NCBI GenBank assembly: GCA_029194535.1
Contig: JARFXR010000001.1
Location: forward strand, 2,302,721-2,366,720
Source of the DNA: Nitrospira sp.
GTDB taxonomy: Bacteria > Nitrospirota > Nitrospiria > Nitrospirales > Nitrospiraceae
Direction: 5' to 3'
Length of the DNA: 64,000 nt
Within the stretch, counting starts at the first letter, position 1. Every line of letters begins with the position of its first letter. The notes below the pieces were generated by a model that did no database searches, had not been told where the DNA came from, and worked only from the letters and a program-made list of their open reading frames with translations. Below, in pieces: positions 18,199 to 28,800 of the stretch. The position numbers were made by a program, and so were the translations under genes.

Positions 18199-18801
18199 AT
18201 GGATACACCCACTCGACGCGCCACCTCGACAATCGACCCGACGTTGTTCGCCCGCATCGTCAAGGGGGACCAACAAGCATTCAGTCAACTCTATGATCTA
18301 TCGAGCACCTTGCTCTATACCCTCGCCCTTCGCATTCTCGGCAGCCGCGAAGAGGCCGAGGAGTTACTTCAAGACGTCTACTTGGAGGTCTGGCGAAAAG
18401 TGGCCCGCTACGATGTGGGTCGAGGCACGCCGGTGGCCTGGCTGATTACGTTGACCCGAAGCCGCGCCATTGATCGTCTGCGGGCCAGGGCGGCGCGCCG
18501 TCAACAGACGACCGGCCCGCTGGAGCAGGATGCGGCGTCGCAGGTGAGAGATACGGGATCCAGCCCGTTCGAAACTCAGACGGATCAGGAACTGCGCCTT
18601 GCCGTCGGGTCGGCCATGACGAGTCTGCCGGCTGCCCAGCAGCAGGCTATCGAATTGGCGTATTATGAAGGCCTATCCCACATGGAAATTGCCGCACGGT
18701 TGAATCAGCCTCTCGGGACGGTCAAGACACGTATCAAACTCGGCATGTCCAAATTGCGGGACACGCTCCGCCACTGCTGGGATCAAGGTGATGACGAATG
18801 A
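18199..18801 (+). CDS. RNA polymerase ECF-type sigma factor (SigK-like)
   Basis: The product is about 200 residues. Region 2 (FSQLYDLSSTLLYTLALRIL, then EAEELLQDVYLEVWRKVARYD) and region 4 (LPAAQQQAIELAYYEGLSHM, then GTVKTRIKLGMSKL) are both clear. It resembles the SigK group, whose partners are RskA-type anti-sigma factors. This fits the next gene, with which it overlaps by four bases (ATGA). It has no detectable homology-level link to the 153-740 pair beyond family membership. Confidence 0.93.
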   Translation: MDTPTRRATSTIDPTLFARIVKGDQQAFSQLYDLSSTLLYTLALRILGSREEAEELLQDVYLEVWRKVARYDVGRGTPVAWLITLTRSRAIDRLRARAARRQQTTGPLEQDAASQVRDTGSSPFETQTDQELRLAVGSAMTSLPAAQQQAIELAYYEGLSHMEIAARLNQPLGTVKTRIKLGMSKLRDTLRHCWDQGDDE

Positions 18802-19817
18802 CTCATGAAGAAATAGAAGACTCTGTGCCGCTGTACGCCACCGGTGCGTTGGATCGAGTCGAGCGCCAAACGCTGGAGGCGCATCTCCTCTCTGGATGTG
18901 CATCCTGTCATCATGCCTTGAAGGAGTATCAGGTTGTCGCGGCGATACTGCCCCTCGGTCTGGTTCAGACTACGCCGGCACGCACGCTCAAGGCGAAAAT
19001 CATGGCGTCCCGTAATCCGCTTGCCGCGGCCCTGGAGGACGGGCAAACGGACGAACCGAAATCAAGTCTTGAACCAGGCGAATGGATGAATCACCTGTTC
19101 CCACCCATCACACCGGCCCGCTCGGTCTCCCTGCCGTGGGCAATCGGCATCGCCGCAGTGCTGCTGGCCACGGTGGCGGGCTATGTGGGATGGACCTTTA
19201 CGACTCGACTGTCGTCCGACACGGCCAAGATAGAACAATTGGAGGTCGCCCTGCAGGATCAAACGACCAAGCTCGTGAGCCTGCAGCGGGTCATGGCCGA
19301 GCGGGATCGGACCTTCGCCTCGCTGGAGCGCGACAGCGAGCGCCGCACGCATGAGATTGCGGAATTGAAGGAGCAACTCATCGCACGAGAGACCGAACTT
19401 GAGGGCTTGGAGCAGGAACTCGCCTCCCGGACGACCGCGGCCGGCCGCGCACGAACGCCGCAGGATGAGTTGGCGGTGCTTCTCAGGCAGCCGAACATCC
19501 GCGTGGTGTCGTTGAGCGGATCGGAGGTGGCCAGGACTGCGTCCGGCCTCCTCCTGTATGATGAGAAGACCCAAAAAATGTGGATGTACGCGGTCAATCT
19601 TCCGGAATGCCTCAACGGGACGATGTATCAGCTGTGGGCGATCGATCAAAAGCCCAAGAGCCTCGGCACCTTCCATATGGACTCGGGAGAAACCGCACAT
19701 CTCATGGTCAAACGCCTTCCCGATTTCGAGCGAACCAGGAAATTCGCAGTAAGTTTGGAACCTCCGGGCGGGCGACCGCAGCCGACCGGAGCCCTGTATC
19801 TGGTCAGTCAGTCTTGA
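18798..19817 (+). CDS. RskA-type transmembrane anti-sigma factor with coiled coil
   Basis: The cytoplasmic ZAS-like motif has His29, Cys34 and Cys37 (EAHLLSGCASC). One membrane segment lies at about 113-133 (PWAIGIAAVLLATVAGYVGW). A long heptad-rich coiled coil follows (about 140-212, IEQLEVALQDQTTKLVSLQ). The C-terminal RskA-type domain ends the protein (GTMYQLWAIDQKPKSLGTF). RskA proteins hold a SigK-like factor at the membrane and release it after regulated proteolysis. The coiled coil between membrane and sensor domain is longer than in simple RskA proteins and may mediate dimerisation. Confidence 0.9.
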   Translation: MTHEEIEDSVPLYATGALDRVERQTLEAHLLSGCASCHHALKEYQVVAAILPLGLVQTTPARTLKAKIMASRNPLAAALEDGQTDEPKSSLEPGEWMNHLFPPITPARSVSLPWAIGIAAVLLATVAGYVGWTFTTRLSSDTAKIEQLEVALQDQTTKLVSLQRVMAERDRTFASLERDSERRTHEIAELKEQLIARETELEGLEQELASRTTAAGRARTPQDELAVLLRQPNIRVVSLSGSEVARTASGLLLYDEKTQKMWMYAVNLPECLNGTMYQLWAIDQKPKSLGTFHMDSGETAHLMVKRLPDFERTRKFAVSLEPPGGRPQPTGALYLVSQS

Positions 19818-19910
19818 TCCCCGCCGGTCCTCCTCTTGACGCTCTCTACGAAGCCCGCTACAACCGCCCCTGAGAAGCCTTGTCGTGAATATGTGACCCG
19901 GACACACTGC

Positions 19911-20384
19911 ATGCCGGATTCCTCCGCCGATCAAGACACGCATTTCATGAGGATGGCGCTGGCCCTCGCCGCATGCGCGACCGCCGTCGGAGAAGTTCCC
20001 ATCGCCGCGGTACTGGTGCAGGGGACGGAGGTGCTCGCCTCGTCGCATAACTTCCGAGAAAGCTGGCAGGACCCGACCGCACATGCCGAACTGATCATCA
20101 TCCGGGAGGCAGCCAAACGGTCCGGGACCTGGCGGCTGCTCGATACGACGTTGTACGTGACGGTCGAGCCTTGCCCGATGTGTCTCGGCGCCGTCATCCT
20201 CGCCAGAATTCCGCGCGTGGTCTACGGCGCCAGAGATGCGAAGGGCGGCGCCTGCGGATCCGTCCTTGATTTCACCGACAACCCTCGTCTCAATCATCAT
20301 GTGGCCGTGACGGGGCGCGTCCTCGAAGAGGAAAGCCAGGCCCTGCTCCAGGAGTTTTTTCGGGGGTTGCGGAGCGCTGGATAG
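19911..20384 (+). CDS. tadA: tRNA adenosine(34) deaminase
   Basis: TadA converts A34 to inosine in tRNA-Arg(ACG). The zinc/deaminase signature is complete: His58 and Glu60 in TAHAELIII, Cys88 and Cys91 in PCPMCLGAVI. At about 157 residues from the ATG at 19911 it has the normal length; the longer frame from a TTG at 19836 has no conserved content. It is convergent with the phosphopantetheinyl transferase gene, 35 bases apart, and is not part of the peptide locus. Confidence 0.94.
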   Translation: MPDSSADQDTHFMRMALALAACATAVGEVPIAAVLVQGTEVLASSHNFRESWQDPTAHAELIIIREAAKRSGTWRLLDTTLYVTVEPCPMCLGAVILARIPRVVYGARDAKGGACGSVLDFTDNPRLNHHVAVTGRVLEEESQALLQEFFRGLRSAG

Positions 20385-20419
20385 TCGGTGGAAGGTGAGG
20401 ACACGCGCCTGATCCGACG

Positions 20420-21199
20420 CTACCGTTCCGGCATGCCTTGCAGGATCGCCGTTCCATGGAACGCGACTGCGGCGGCCCATCCGAGTCCGCATGACGGCCA
20501 CTGGACACGCCATCCCTTGTCCATATTCGAGCCGGCAAGAATGAGGATCTCGGCCTGCCGTTCCCGGCCGCTGAAGTCGACTTCACACTCTCCCAACGAA
20601 GGGAGACCTCTCCCCTGCCCCTTCAGGACCGCTTCTTTTGCCACCCAATACTGAAAGAACCGGCGCGTCCGCTGCGCCGACGGCTGTGCCGTGAGGGCGG
20701 CATATTCCGCCTGCGTGTAGAACCGCTCGGCCAGCTTGAGCGCCTCGACATCCTCGCGCACCAGTTCCAGATCCGCCCCCACCTCCCTATGCTTCGCGAC
20801 CGCCAATAACATCCGGCCATGCGAATGGGACATATTGAAAGAGACGGTGGAGAAATCGGACCCCGGCAGCAGCATCGGCTTCCCTGCCCGGCTCCGTCCA
20901 AGCGGCAATGCGGCCGGCGGTCTTCCGGCATATCGGGCGAGCAATGCACGGAGACAGCCATGAGCCGCGATGTATCGTCGTCTGTCCGTTTCGTGAACAA
21001 AACGCGATGCGCGCAATCGCTCTTCTGCGTCGAGATAGGAGTGGAGCGGATCAAGACATGAGTCGGCGTCGTCCAGACCGCATTGCCACACATGAATGGT
21101 GCCGTCTTTGATCTGTAGGGTGGATTCAACGGTGTCGAGGATACGGTCGGAGGGAGTCAAAGGAATGGACGGGGGACGGACCGGCACGTGCCTGTCCAT
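20420..21199 (-). CDS. Sfp-type 4'-phosphopantetheinyl transferase
   Basis: This enzyme moves the 4'-phosphopantetheine arm from CoA to the conserved Ser of carrier proteins. At 259 residues it is the size of the Sfp/Gsp group. Magnesium- and CoA-binding motifs are present: VGADLELVRED (G-x-D-x-E type) and WVAKEAVLKGQGRGL (W-x-x-K-E-x-x-x-K). It starts three bases after the stop of the exporter gene and is the last gene of the peptide operon. It most likely activates the one ACP and two PCP domains of the 3095-residue synthetase. Confidence 0.93.
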   Translation of the reverse strand: MDRHVPVRPPSIPLTPSDRILDTVESTLQIKDGTIHVWQCGLDDADSCLDPLHSYLDAEERLRASRFVHETDRRRYIAAHGCLRALLARYAGRPPAALPLGRSRAGKPMLLPGSDFSTVSFNMSHSHGRMLLAVAKHREVGADLELVREDVEALKLAERFYTQAEYAALTAQPSAQRTRRFFQYWVAKEAVLKGQGRGLPSLGECEVDFSGRERQAEILILAGSNMDKGWRVQWPSCGLGWAAAVAFHGTAILQGMPER

Positions 21200-21202
21200 G
21201 GC

Positions 21203-22873
21203 TTATGATCTCACGGTCGGACGAGCCGGCAGTCCGACCATACTGGCGTCGACGATACGTCCTTCCTCCAACTTGATGACCCGGTCGCCTAGATGGAAAT
21301 ACCGGTCGTCGTGCGTGATGACGACGACGCTCTTGCCGCGAGCCCGCAAATCCGGCAACAGCTGCCGATAGAATACCTCTTTGTACTCGGGATCCTGATC
21401 GGCCGCCCATTCGTCGAAGATATAGATCGCCCGATTCTCCAGGTAGGCGGTTACGAGCGCCAGTCGTTTGCGTTGTCCCTGTGAAAGTTCGGTCGTCGAG
21501 AATCTACGCCCGCTGATGGTGACCTTGTGGTCGATCTGCAGCCGGGTAAGATACGAATGCGCCTCGGCTTCGACCGACGATTCATCGAGACCGAGCAACT
21601 TATCGAACAGGAAAAAATCCGAAAACACCACGGAATAATGATCGCGATACCAGGCCCGATTGGCGTCGGTGACGACCTGCCCGCCGAGACGAATCTCTCC
21701 CTGTTGGGGAGGATACAACCCGGAGAGGACTTTGACAAAGGTTGATTTTCCGCTGCCGTTTCCACCGATGACGAAGACGAGTTCCCCGGGTTCGATCTCG
21801 ATGTCGATCGGCCCGAGCGAAAAACAATGCTCTCGCCGGACGTCGCTCGCATAGGTGAAGACGACTCCCCGCAGTTCGACGACGGGAGTCGCCTGCAACT
21901 CCTCATTCGAATCGACGACGTCCGGTTTGACCCATTCGTCAAGCGAGACGCCGAGTTTTTGAATATTGTCGAACGCGACTTGTCCCTTTTCCAACGTCGG
22001 CAACACACCGATGATGCCCCAAATCGGCGCCATCATATACAGCAGTACCACCACATAGCCGATCAGCGATTCGGGAGACAGCGAAAACAGGAGGGGAAAG
22101 ACGAACAGAATCACGCCGATCATCGTATAGAACGCCAATTGGGACCAGGCTTCGGCGAACGCGTATTGTCGGGACGCCTCGATGCTGCTGACCCGGCATC
22201 GATCAGCCGCTCCGTACAGCTCCAGATCAAGAAACTCCTTCCGGCGGCTGCGATGCATCATCAACTCCTTGATGCCCTCTGTCAGCGAGCGAAGTTGCCG
22301 GAAAAGCTGCGCGCGCGCCTCGCGGGAGGAATAGATCGTCGCGAACGCCCTCATATGCAGCCAACGATAACCCCATGCCCCCAGCAAGGTGGCCGTGACG
22401 ACGAGGAGAAACGTCGGCAGGGATAACCATGCGAGGTAGATTCCGCACCCGGCCACGATCGCGCCGTTCATCGCCAAATTCGGCAAACATTGGATCGACC
22501 AGGCCAGCATGCTCACGTCGTCGCTGAGCGTGACCAGGATATTCGATGGACCTTGCGCTTCAATGCGATGGAACGGCGCCTTCAGGATCTTGTCACACAG
22601 CTTCAGGGAGAGCTCCAGCGTCATGTCCTGGGAAAAACGGGTCAACATCAGCTGCGAGGCTATTTGCGTGAGCAACTTGCCCATGACGACGCCGACGAAG
22701 CCCGCTGCCAGGAGCGCGCCCTCGTCTTGGCGGTGCTGGAGCACCCGATTGATCAGCGCCAGCACGGCCGCGCTGCACAGGCCTGAGAGCACGCCGACGC
22801 CCACCATCGCCAATAAAATTGATCTGGAGCGCTGCACCAGAAAATACAAGAACCGGGGAAAATGCAGAGTCAT
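21203..22873 (-). CDS. Cyclic-peptide/lipopeptide exporter, ABC half-transporter (SyrD/PvdE type)
   Basis: The protein is 556 residues with an N-terminal six-helix membrane domain (about 1-310) and a C-terminal ATPase (about 335-550). Walker A is GGNGSGKST, the signature is LSQGQRKRLAL, and Walker B reads AIYIFDEWAADQDPEYK followed by a His loop (VVITHDDRYF). The DEWAADQDP form is typical of the SyrD/PvdE group, which moves nonribosomal lipopeptides or their precursors across the inner membrane. Its start overlaps the stop of the synthetase by four bases, so expression is coupled. It should work as a homodimer. Confidence 0.93.
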   Translation of the reverse strand: MTLHFPRFLYFLVQRSRSILLAMVGVGVLSGLCSAAVLALINRVLQHRQDEGALLAAGFVGVVMGKLLTQIASQLMLTRFSQDMTLELSLKLCDKILKAPFHRIEAQGPSNILVTLSDDVSMLAWSIQCLPNLAMNGAIVAGCGIYLAWLSLPTFLLVVTATLLGAWGYRWLHMRAFATIYSSREARAQLFRQLRSLTEGIKELMMHRSRRKEFLDLELYGAADRCRVSSIEASRQYAFAEAWSQLAFYTMIGVILFVFPLLFSLSPESLIGYVVVLLYMMAPIWGIIGVLPTLEKGQVAFDNIQKLGVSLDEWVKPDVVDSNEELQATPVVELRGVVFTYASDVRREHCFSLGPIDIEIEPGELVFVIGGNGSGKSTFVKVLSGLYPPQQGEIRLGGQVVTDANRAWYRDHYSVVFSDFFLFDKLLGLDESSVEAEAHSYLTRLQIDHKVTISGRRFSTTELSQGQRKRLALVTAYLENRAIYIFDEWAADQDPEYKEVFYRQLLPDLRARGKSVVVITHDDRYFHLGDRVIKLEEGRIVDASMVGLPARPTVRS

Positions 22874-25800
22874 CGCGACTCCCTCACCATGTTCGCTTGT
22901 TCCCCGCTCGGTCCCGCGTCGGTATGGCCCCGGAAGCGGCGTTGCATGTGGCCGGCCAATTCTTCCACATAGGGAGACACGAACATGCGCCCGGAGTTTT
23001 CGGCCGGAAGGTAGATGCGGCCGCTATGATGGCCTCCCAAGTCCTGCCACCCATGGCGGGTGTCGGCCACACCTTCCCGGACAATGTTCCTGGATGCGAC
23101 GACATTGACGATGCAGCCGTCCATCGGTTCCACGCAGTATCGTGACACGGCGACCAAGGTCGCCTTTGTCAGACGCTGAATCTGAAAATCCTGATCCATA
23201 ATGTGCTCCGTGACGGATTGATCGATCAGGCCCTTCAAGACCTGTCCCTTTCGTTTCATGGTGGGCCACCATTCTCGAAGAGGCAGGCGCACGATCGTCC
23301 GGATGTCCGAGCAGATCTTTCCCAGAACGACGGCGCCCATGAAGACAGGATTGAGCAATCGTCGCCGATAGCGCGCATAAGAGTCGGGATGCCAGGTATC
23401 GAGCATGAAGATGGTGGTCTCCTTTTTCTCCGCCCGTAGCTGCCGAGCCATCTCATAGGCGATCAGCCCCCCCGTGCACACCCCGGCGATCAGGAACGGT
23501 CCCTGCGGATGGACCTGCTTGATTGCCTGGACATAGTGAGCCGCCATATTCGGCACAGAAGTAAAGGGCGCTTCCTTGCCGTCCAAGCCGCGCGCCTGAA
23601 GACCATAAATCGGCTGATCGGCTCCCAACAGTTTAGCCAGCTTGGCGAAGACCAGGACGTTTCCTCCGACGCCTGGCACCATGAACAGCGGCGTCAACAC
23701 GCCTTCCGCTTGAATGGCCACCAACGATTGCCAGGGCGGCGTCCAATTGGCCTGAGTGAGCACCGCCGCAAGATCCGCGATGGTCGGCGCTTGAAACAGC
23801 GTGGCGAGCGGCAACTGCCTGCCGAACACGGCTTCCAGTTGGAAGAACAGCTGAGCCGCCTTGAAGGAATGGCCGCCCAAATCGAAAAAATTGTCGTGGA
23901 TGCCGATTGCCTGCATGTCCAGCACCTGCTGCCAGAGGGCGGTCAATTGCAGTTCCATACTGTTTCTTGGAGCGATGCGGGCGACCCCTTCGGTACGGCC
24001 GGATGTCTCGGGCTCGGGCAATGCCCGCACGTCGATTTTGTTGTTGGCGGTGAGCGGCAGCCTGTCCATCATGACAAAATATGAGGGAACCATGTACTCC
24101 GGCATGAAGGCCCGCGCATAGGCCCGCAGTTCATCGGCAGCCGGTACGGCTCCTGCCGCCGCCACCACGTAAGCGGCAAGTTGGTTGAAACCGTGCTGAT
24201 CGGCCCTGGTGATGACGACTGTCTGCCGGATCTTCGGATGACGGCTCAACACCGATTGGATTTCTTCCAGTTCGATCCGGAAGCCACGGACCTTGACCTG
24301 GGTATCCAACCGTCCCATGTGGATCAGTTTGCCGTCTTCGCGGTATCGGGCCAGATCACCGGTCCGATAAATCCTGGCTTCAGGGTCGCTTGAAAACGGA
24401 TGCGGAATGAATCGGTCCCGGGTCAGATCGGATCGTCGATGATAGCCTTGCGCCAGTCCCGCTCCCCCGATGAACAGTTCTCCCGGCACGCCGATGGGCA
24501 CGGGATGCAAGTGTGCATCCAGCACATAGACTTCCGTGTTCGCGATCGGCCGGCCGATCGTAATCTCGGCCTCGTCCGGCGTCACCCGATCCATCGTCGA
24601 CCACACGGTGGTTTCGGTCGGACCGTACATGTTCCACAATGCCTTGGTTCGCTTGAGAAGCTGGGAGGCCAGATCGGGAGGAAGTGCCTCGCCTCCGCAG
24701 AGCGCTGTCAGAACGGAGCTTCCAGACCAGCCGGATTCGACCAAAAGACGCCATGTGGCGGGCGTCGCCTGCATGATCGTCGGTTGCATCGCTTCCAGCG
24801 CACGCATCAGGCGCCAGCCGTCCATGGCTACGGCCCGGCTCACCAATTCAACTCGTGCTCCCACCAACAGGGGTAGATAGATCTCAAGCGCCGCGATATC
24901 GAACGACAAGGTCGTCACGGAAAGCATGACGTCGGCGGCGGCGCATCCGGGTTGGCGTTTCATCGCCCACAGGAAATTCATCAACGACCCTTGTCGAATC
25001 TGCACACCCTTGGGGTGGCCGGTGGACCCGGACGTGTACAGCACGTAGGCCAAGTCCTGAGTCGTCGCCATGGGAGCCAGGTTGTCGTCCGCCTCATGTC
25101 GGGCGTCGGCGGCTTCACGGTCGAGACAGATCGGACGACAGCGCTGACCTACGAATCGTTCGGCGAGTGTGGATGTCGTAAGGACAACCGGCGCGCCTGA
25201 ATCCTCGATCATGAAGCGGAGTCTGTCGCGTGGATAGTCCGGATCCAACGGCACATAACACCCGCCCGCCTTCATGATGGCGAGGAGACCCGCCACCATC
25301 TCGATGGAGCGATCCAGGCACAGTCCGACGAGGGTCTTGGGTTGCACTCCGGCGCGGATCAACTGCCTGGCCAGCCGGTTCGCCTTGACGTTCAGTTCGT
25401 GATAGGACAGGCCGGTGCCGTCCATCGATACCGCGACGGCATCGGGAGTTCGTTGGACCTGCGCTTCAAAGAGTTCGGGGAAACACTGGGTATGGGGGTA
25501 CGGAGCAGCCGTTCTGTTCCACTCCATGAGCAACTGCGTCCGCTCGGGCTTGCCGAGCATGGCCAGCTCTGAGATGTGTACGTCCGGACGCCGGAGGGCA
25601 TCATGCAAGAGAGTCAAGAAGTGCCGCAGCAGACGCACGGCCGTCTCCCGCTTGAACAGGTCGGTATTGAACGTGAGGTACGCCTTCTTGGCCACCTCGA
25701 GCTCGATCGTCAGACTCAGGTCGAACTGGGCGGATCCCGGATCGACTTCGAACGGCTCCCACTTGAGGCCGTAGAGCTGAATGTCCCCGATCGGGGCGTT

Positions 25801-28800
25801 CACCATGTTGAACAGCACCTGGATCAGCGGGGGCATGCTGGGATCCCGCGCCGTTTGCAACGTATCCACCAAGCGATCGAATGGATAGTCCTGGTTGGTA
25901 AATGCGCCGAGCGAGGCCTCCTTGACTCGTTCGACCAGTTCGACAAAGGGGGGATCGCCGCCGAGATCCAATCTGATGACCAGCGTGTTGACGAAGGTGC
26001 CGATCAACTGCTCCATGGCCATTTGCGTCCGATTCGCAATCGGCGAGCCGATCGCGATGTCGGTTTGCCCAGAATAGCGGCTCAACAGCAGCTGGAAACA
26101 GGCCAGCATGGTCATGAAGGACGTGACCCTGTTTCGCGCGCCGAATTTCTTGAGCGTCTCAATCGTCGAATCGGGAATGTCTATCGCGCAATAGGCGCCA
26201 CGGAACGTCTGCATCGCCGGCCGCGGATAGTCCGTCGGTATGTTGACGGTGGCCAGGTCTGCCAACGCCTGCTTCCAATAGTCTCCCTGATCTTTGAGGA
26301 CCTCGTCCGTCAGACAACGGCGTTGCCACACCGCATAGTCCGCGTACTGCACGGCCAGCGGCATTTCTGGCAGCGGGAGATCCTGGCTCAGCGCGTTGTA
26401 GAACGAGGCGAAGTCCCGCCCGAGAATGCCGAACGACCATTGGTCACCGACGATGTGATGCAGATTGAGAATCAGGATATGGTCGTCCTGATCGAGCTTC
26501 ACCATCGAGATGCGTGCAAGCGGCCCTCGCTCTAAGTCGAATGGGCGTCTTCCCTCTTCCTGAGCGATGCGGCGCGCCTCCTGCTCGCGCATCTCCTTCG
26601 GCAACCGGCGCAGGTCGATTTCTACGAGGTGAGGAGACTGCCAGGGAGCGATTCGCTGCACCGGCCCGGCGGCGGTCATGGAAAACGTCGTTCGGAAGGC
26701 TTCATGGCGGCTGGACAATCGATCGACCACCTGGCGCAATATCGGAACTTTGAGCGAACCTTTTTGCCGTGAGACGAACAACAGATTGTAGGCGGTGGCT
26801 TCTGGGGCGAGCTGTTGAATGAACCACATCCGCTGTTGGGAATAGGACAGCGGAAGCGGTTTTGCCCGTGAAACCGGAATGATGGGCGGCAACGGCGGTC
26901 GAGCGTTGGCCCGGCTCTGCTCGGCTCTGATCCGGTCGGCCAAACCCGCGATGGTCGGATCGTCGAACAGCGATCTGATGGGAAGCTCCACGCGGAAGAC
27001 CTCGCGAACACGGGACACCACCTGGCTCGCCAGCAGCGAGTGACCGCCGAGGGTGAAAAAACTCTCGTGAACATCCGGAGCGGGCCGGCCGAGGATCTCG
27101 GACCAGAGTTCAATGAGGCTTTGTTCAATCTGATCGCGGGGCCGAGCCGGCGACGCGCCGCTCGGCTGCGTCGCCTCGATCCGCTGTCGCAACGCGGTAC
27201 GGTCGACCTTTCCGCTGGGAAGCAACGGGAGCGCGTCCAGCACCGCGATCGCCGCCGGTACCATGTATGAGGGCACCTTTCGCCGGAGCAGACCCAGGAG
27301 ATAGGAACTCGCTGGAGCCGGTTTGTGATCGACGGTCACGAACGCAACCAGCATCGGCCCCGCCGCCGGTGCCGCCTGCACGACCGCGACGGCGTCGTGG
27401 ATACCGGGCAGCGTTCGCAGATTGCCCTCGACCTCGCCCAGTTCGATCCGATACCCGCGAATCTTGACTTGCTCGTCTTCCCGGCCGATGAATTCAATGT
27501 TGCCGTCCTGCCGGAAGAGGCCGAGATCACCGGTTCTGTACAGACGCGTCCCGGGCCGGAAGGGATTGTCTACGAACCTCTCCCGGGTCAACTCCGGCTG
27601 GTTATGGTATCCGCGGGCGAGCCCGGATCCTCCGAGATACAGTTCACCAATGACGCCGACCGGAACCGGCTGCAACGAAGGATTCAGCAGATAGACCGTC
27701 GCATTGGCAATGGGTCTTCCAATGGGTACCCGTACGCCTTGTTCCGTGCCGTTCGTCTGATACACGGTCGTCCAGACTGTCGCCTCCGTGGGGCCGTACT
27801 CGTTATAGAGCGACACGTTCGGGAGTCGCTCGTAGTGACGGTGCACCACGTCCGGATGCAAACTCTCTCCCGCTGTGACCACGACCCGCAACGTCTGCAA
27901 CAACGACGGCGACCCCTCGCGCAACATCACTTCGTACAGCGAAGGTATGAGCACCATGTGCGTGACCGCATGCCCCGCGATCAGTGCCACCAGCTGATCG
28001 GCGTCGCGCGCGGCGTCTTCCGGGGGAACGATCAATGTCCCACCGTACAAGGTGGACCAGAAGATGCTCGTAATTGATCCGTCGAACGCCAGGGGAAAGG
28101 TCAGGAGGCACCGTTCCGCCCCCGTTCCATAGTAGTGCAGCCGTGCCGCCAGGGAATGCTGCAGAGCCCGATGCGTGACCTCGACCCCTTTGGGGCGACC
28201 GGTCGAACCGGAGGTATAGATGATATAGGCCAGCTGATCGGGCTGTATGGCCGACAACGGCCCGGTCGGCATCGCCGATGCGCCGGGCTCCTGGAGCCCC
28301 TCCAATTCGATCACCTTGTCGTCGGCGAAGGGAAGTTGCATCCGCAGATGCCGCTGCGTGATCACGAGGCTGACTCCGGCATCTTCAAAGATCAGGCGTT
28401 GACGTTGCTCCGGAGCACCAGGATCCACCGGAACATACGCGGCGCCGGCTTTCAGGATGCCGAAGAGACCCACAAGGCTGTCTACGGAACGCTCGACACA
28501 CAGTCCCACGCGCACAGGTTTTCCCTTCGTCACCCCACAGATAACGCGAGCCAGCGCCGTCGACTGGACGTCCAAGTCACGATAGGACAGCCGGGTCTCT
28601 CCGCACAGGACGGCCGGGTGGTCGGGCGAAACTTGGGCATGGCGCGCGAGCAGGTCCGCAATCGTGTCCTCGCAGGCAAGCTCGGCGCCGGTGACGTTCC
28701 AATCTTCCAGCACCAGCCGGCGTTCCGCTTCATCCAGCAACGGCAACTCGGAGACGAGCATTGCCGGATGAGCGACCATCGCCTGCACCAGCACCAGGAT

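Noticed and set aside
19062-20513. Minus-strand open frame (483 residues) over the anti-sigma factor and tadA
   Set aside because: Shadow of two well-supported genes on the other strand.
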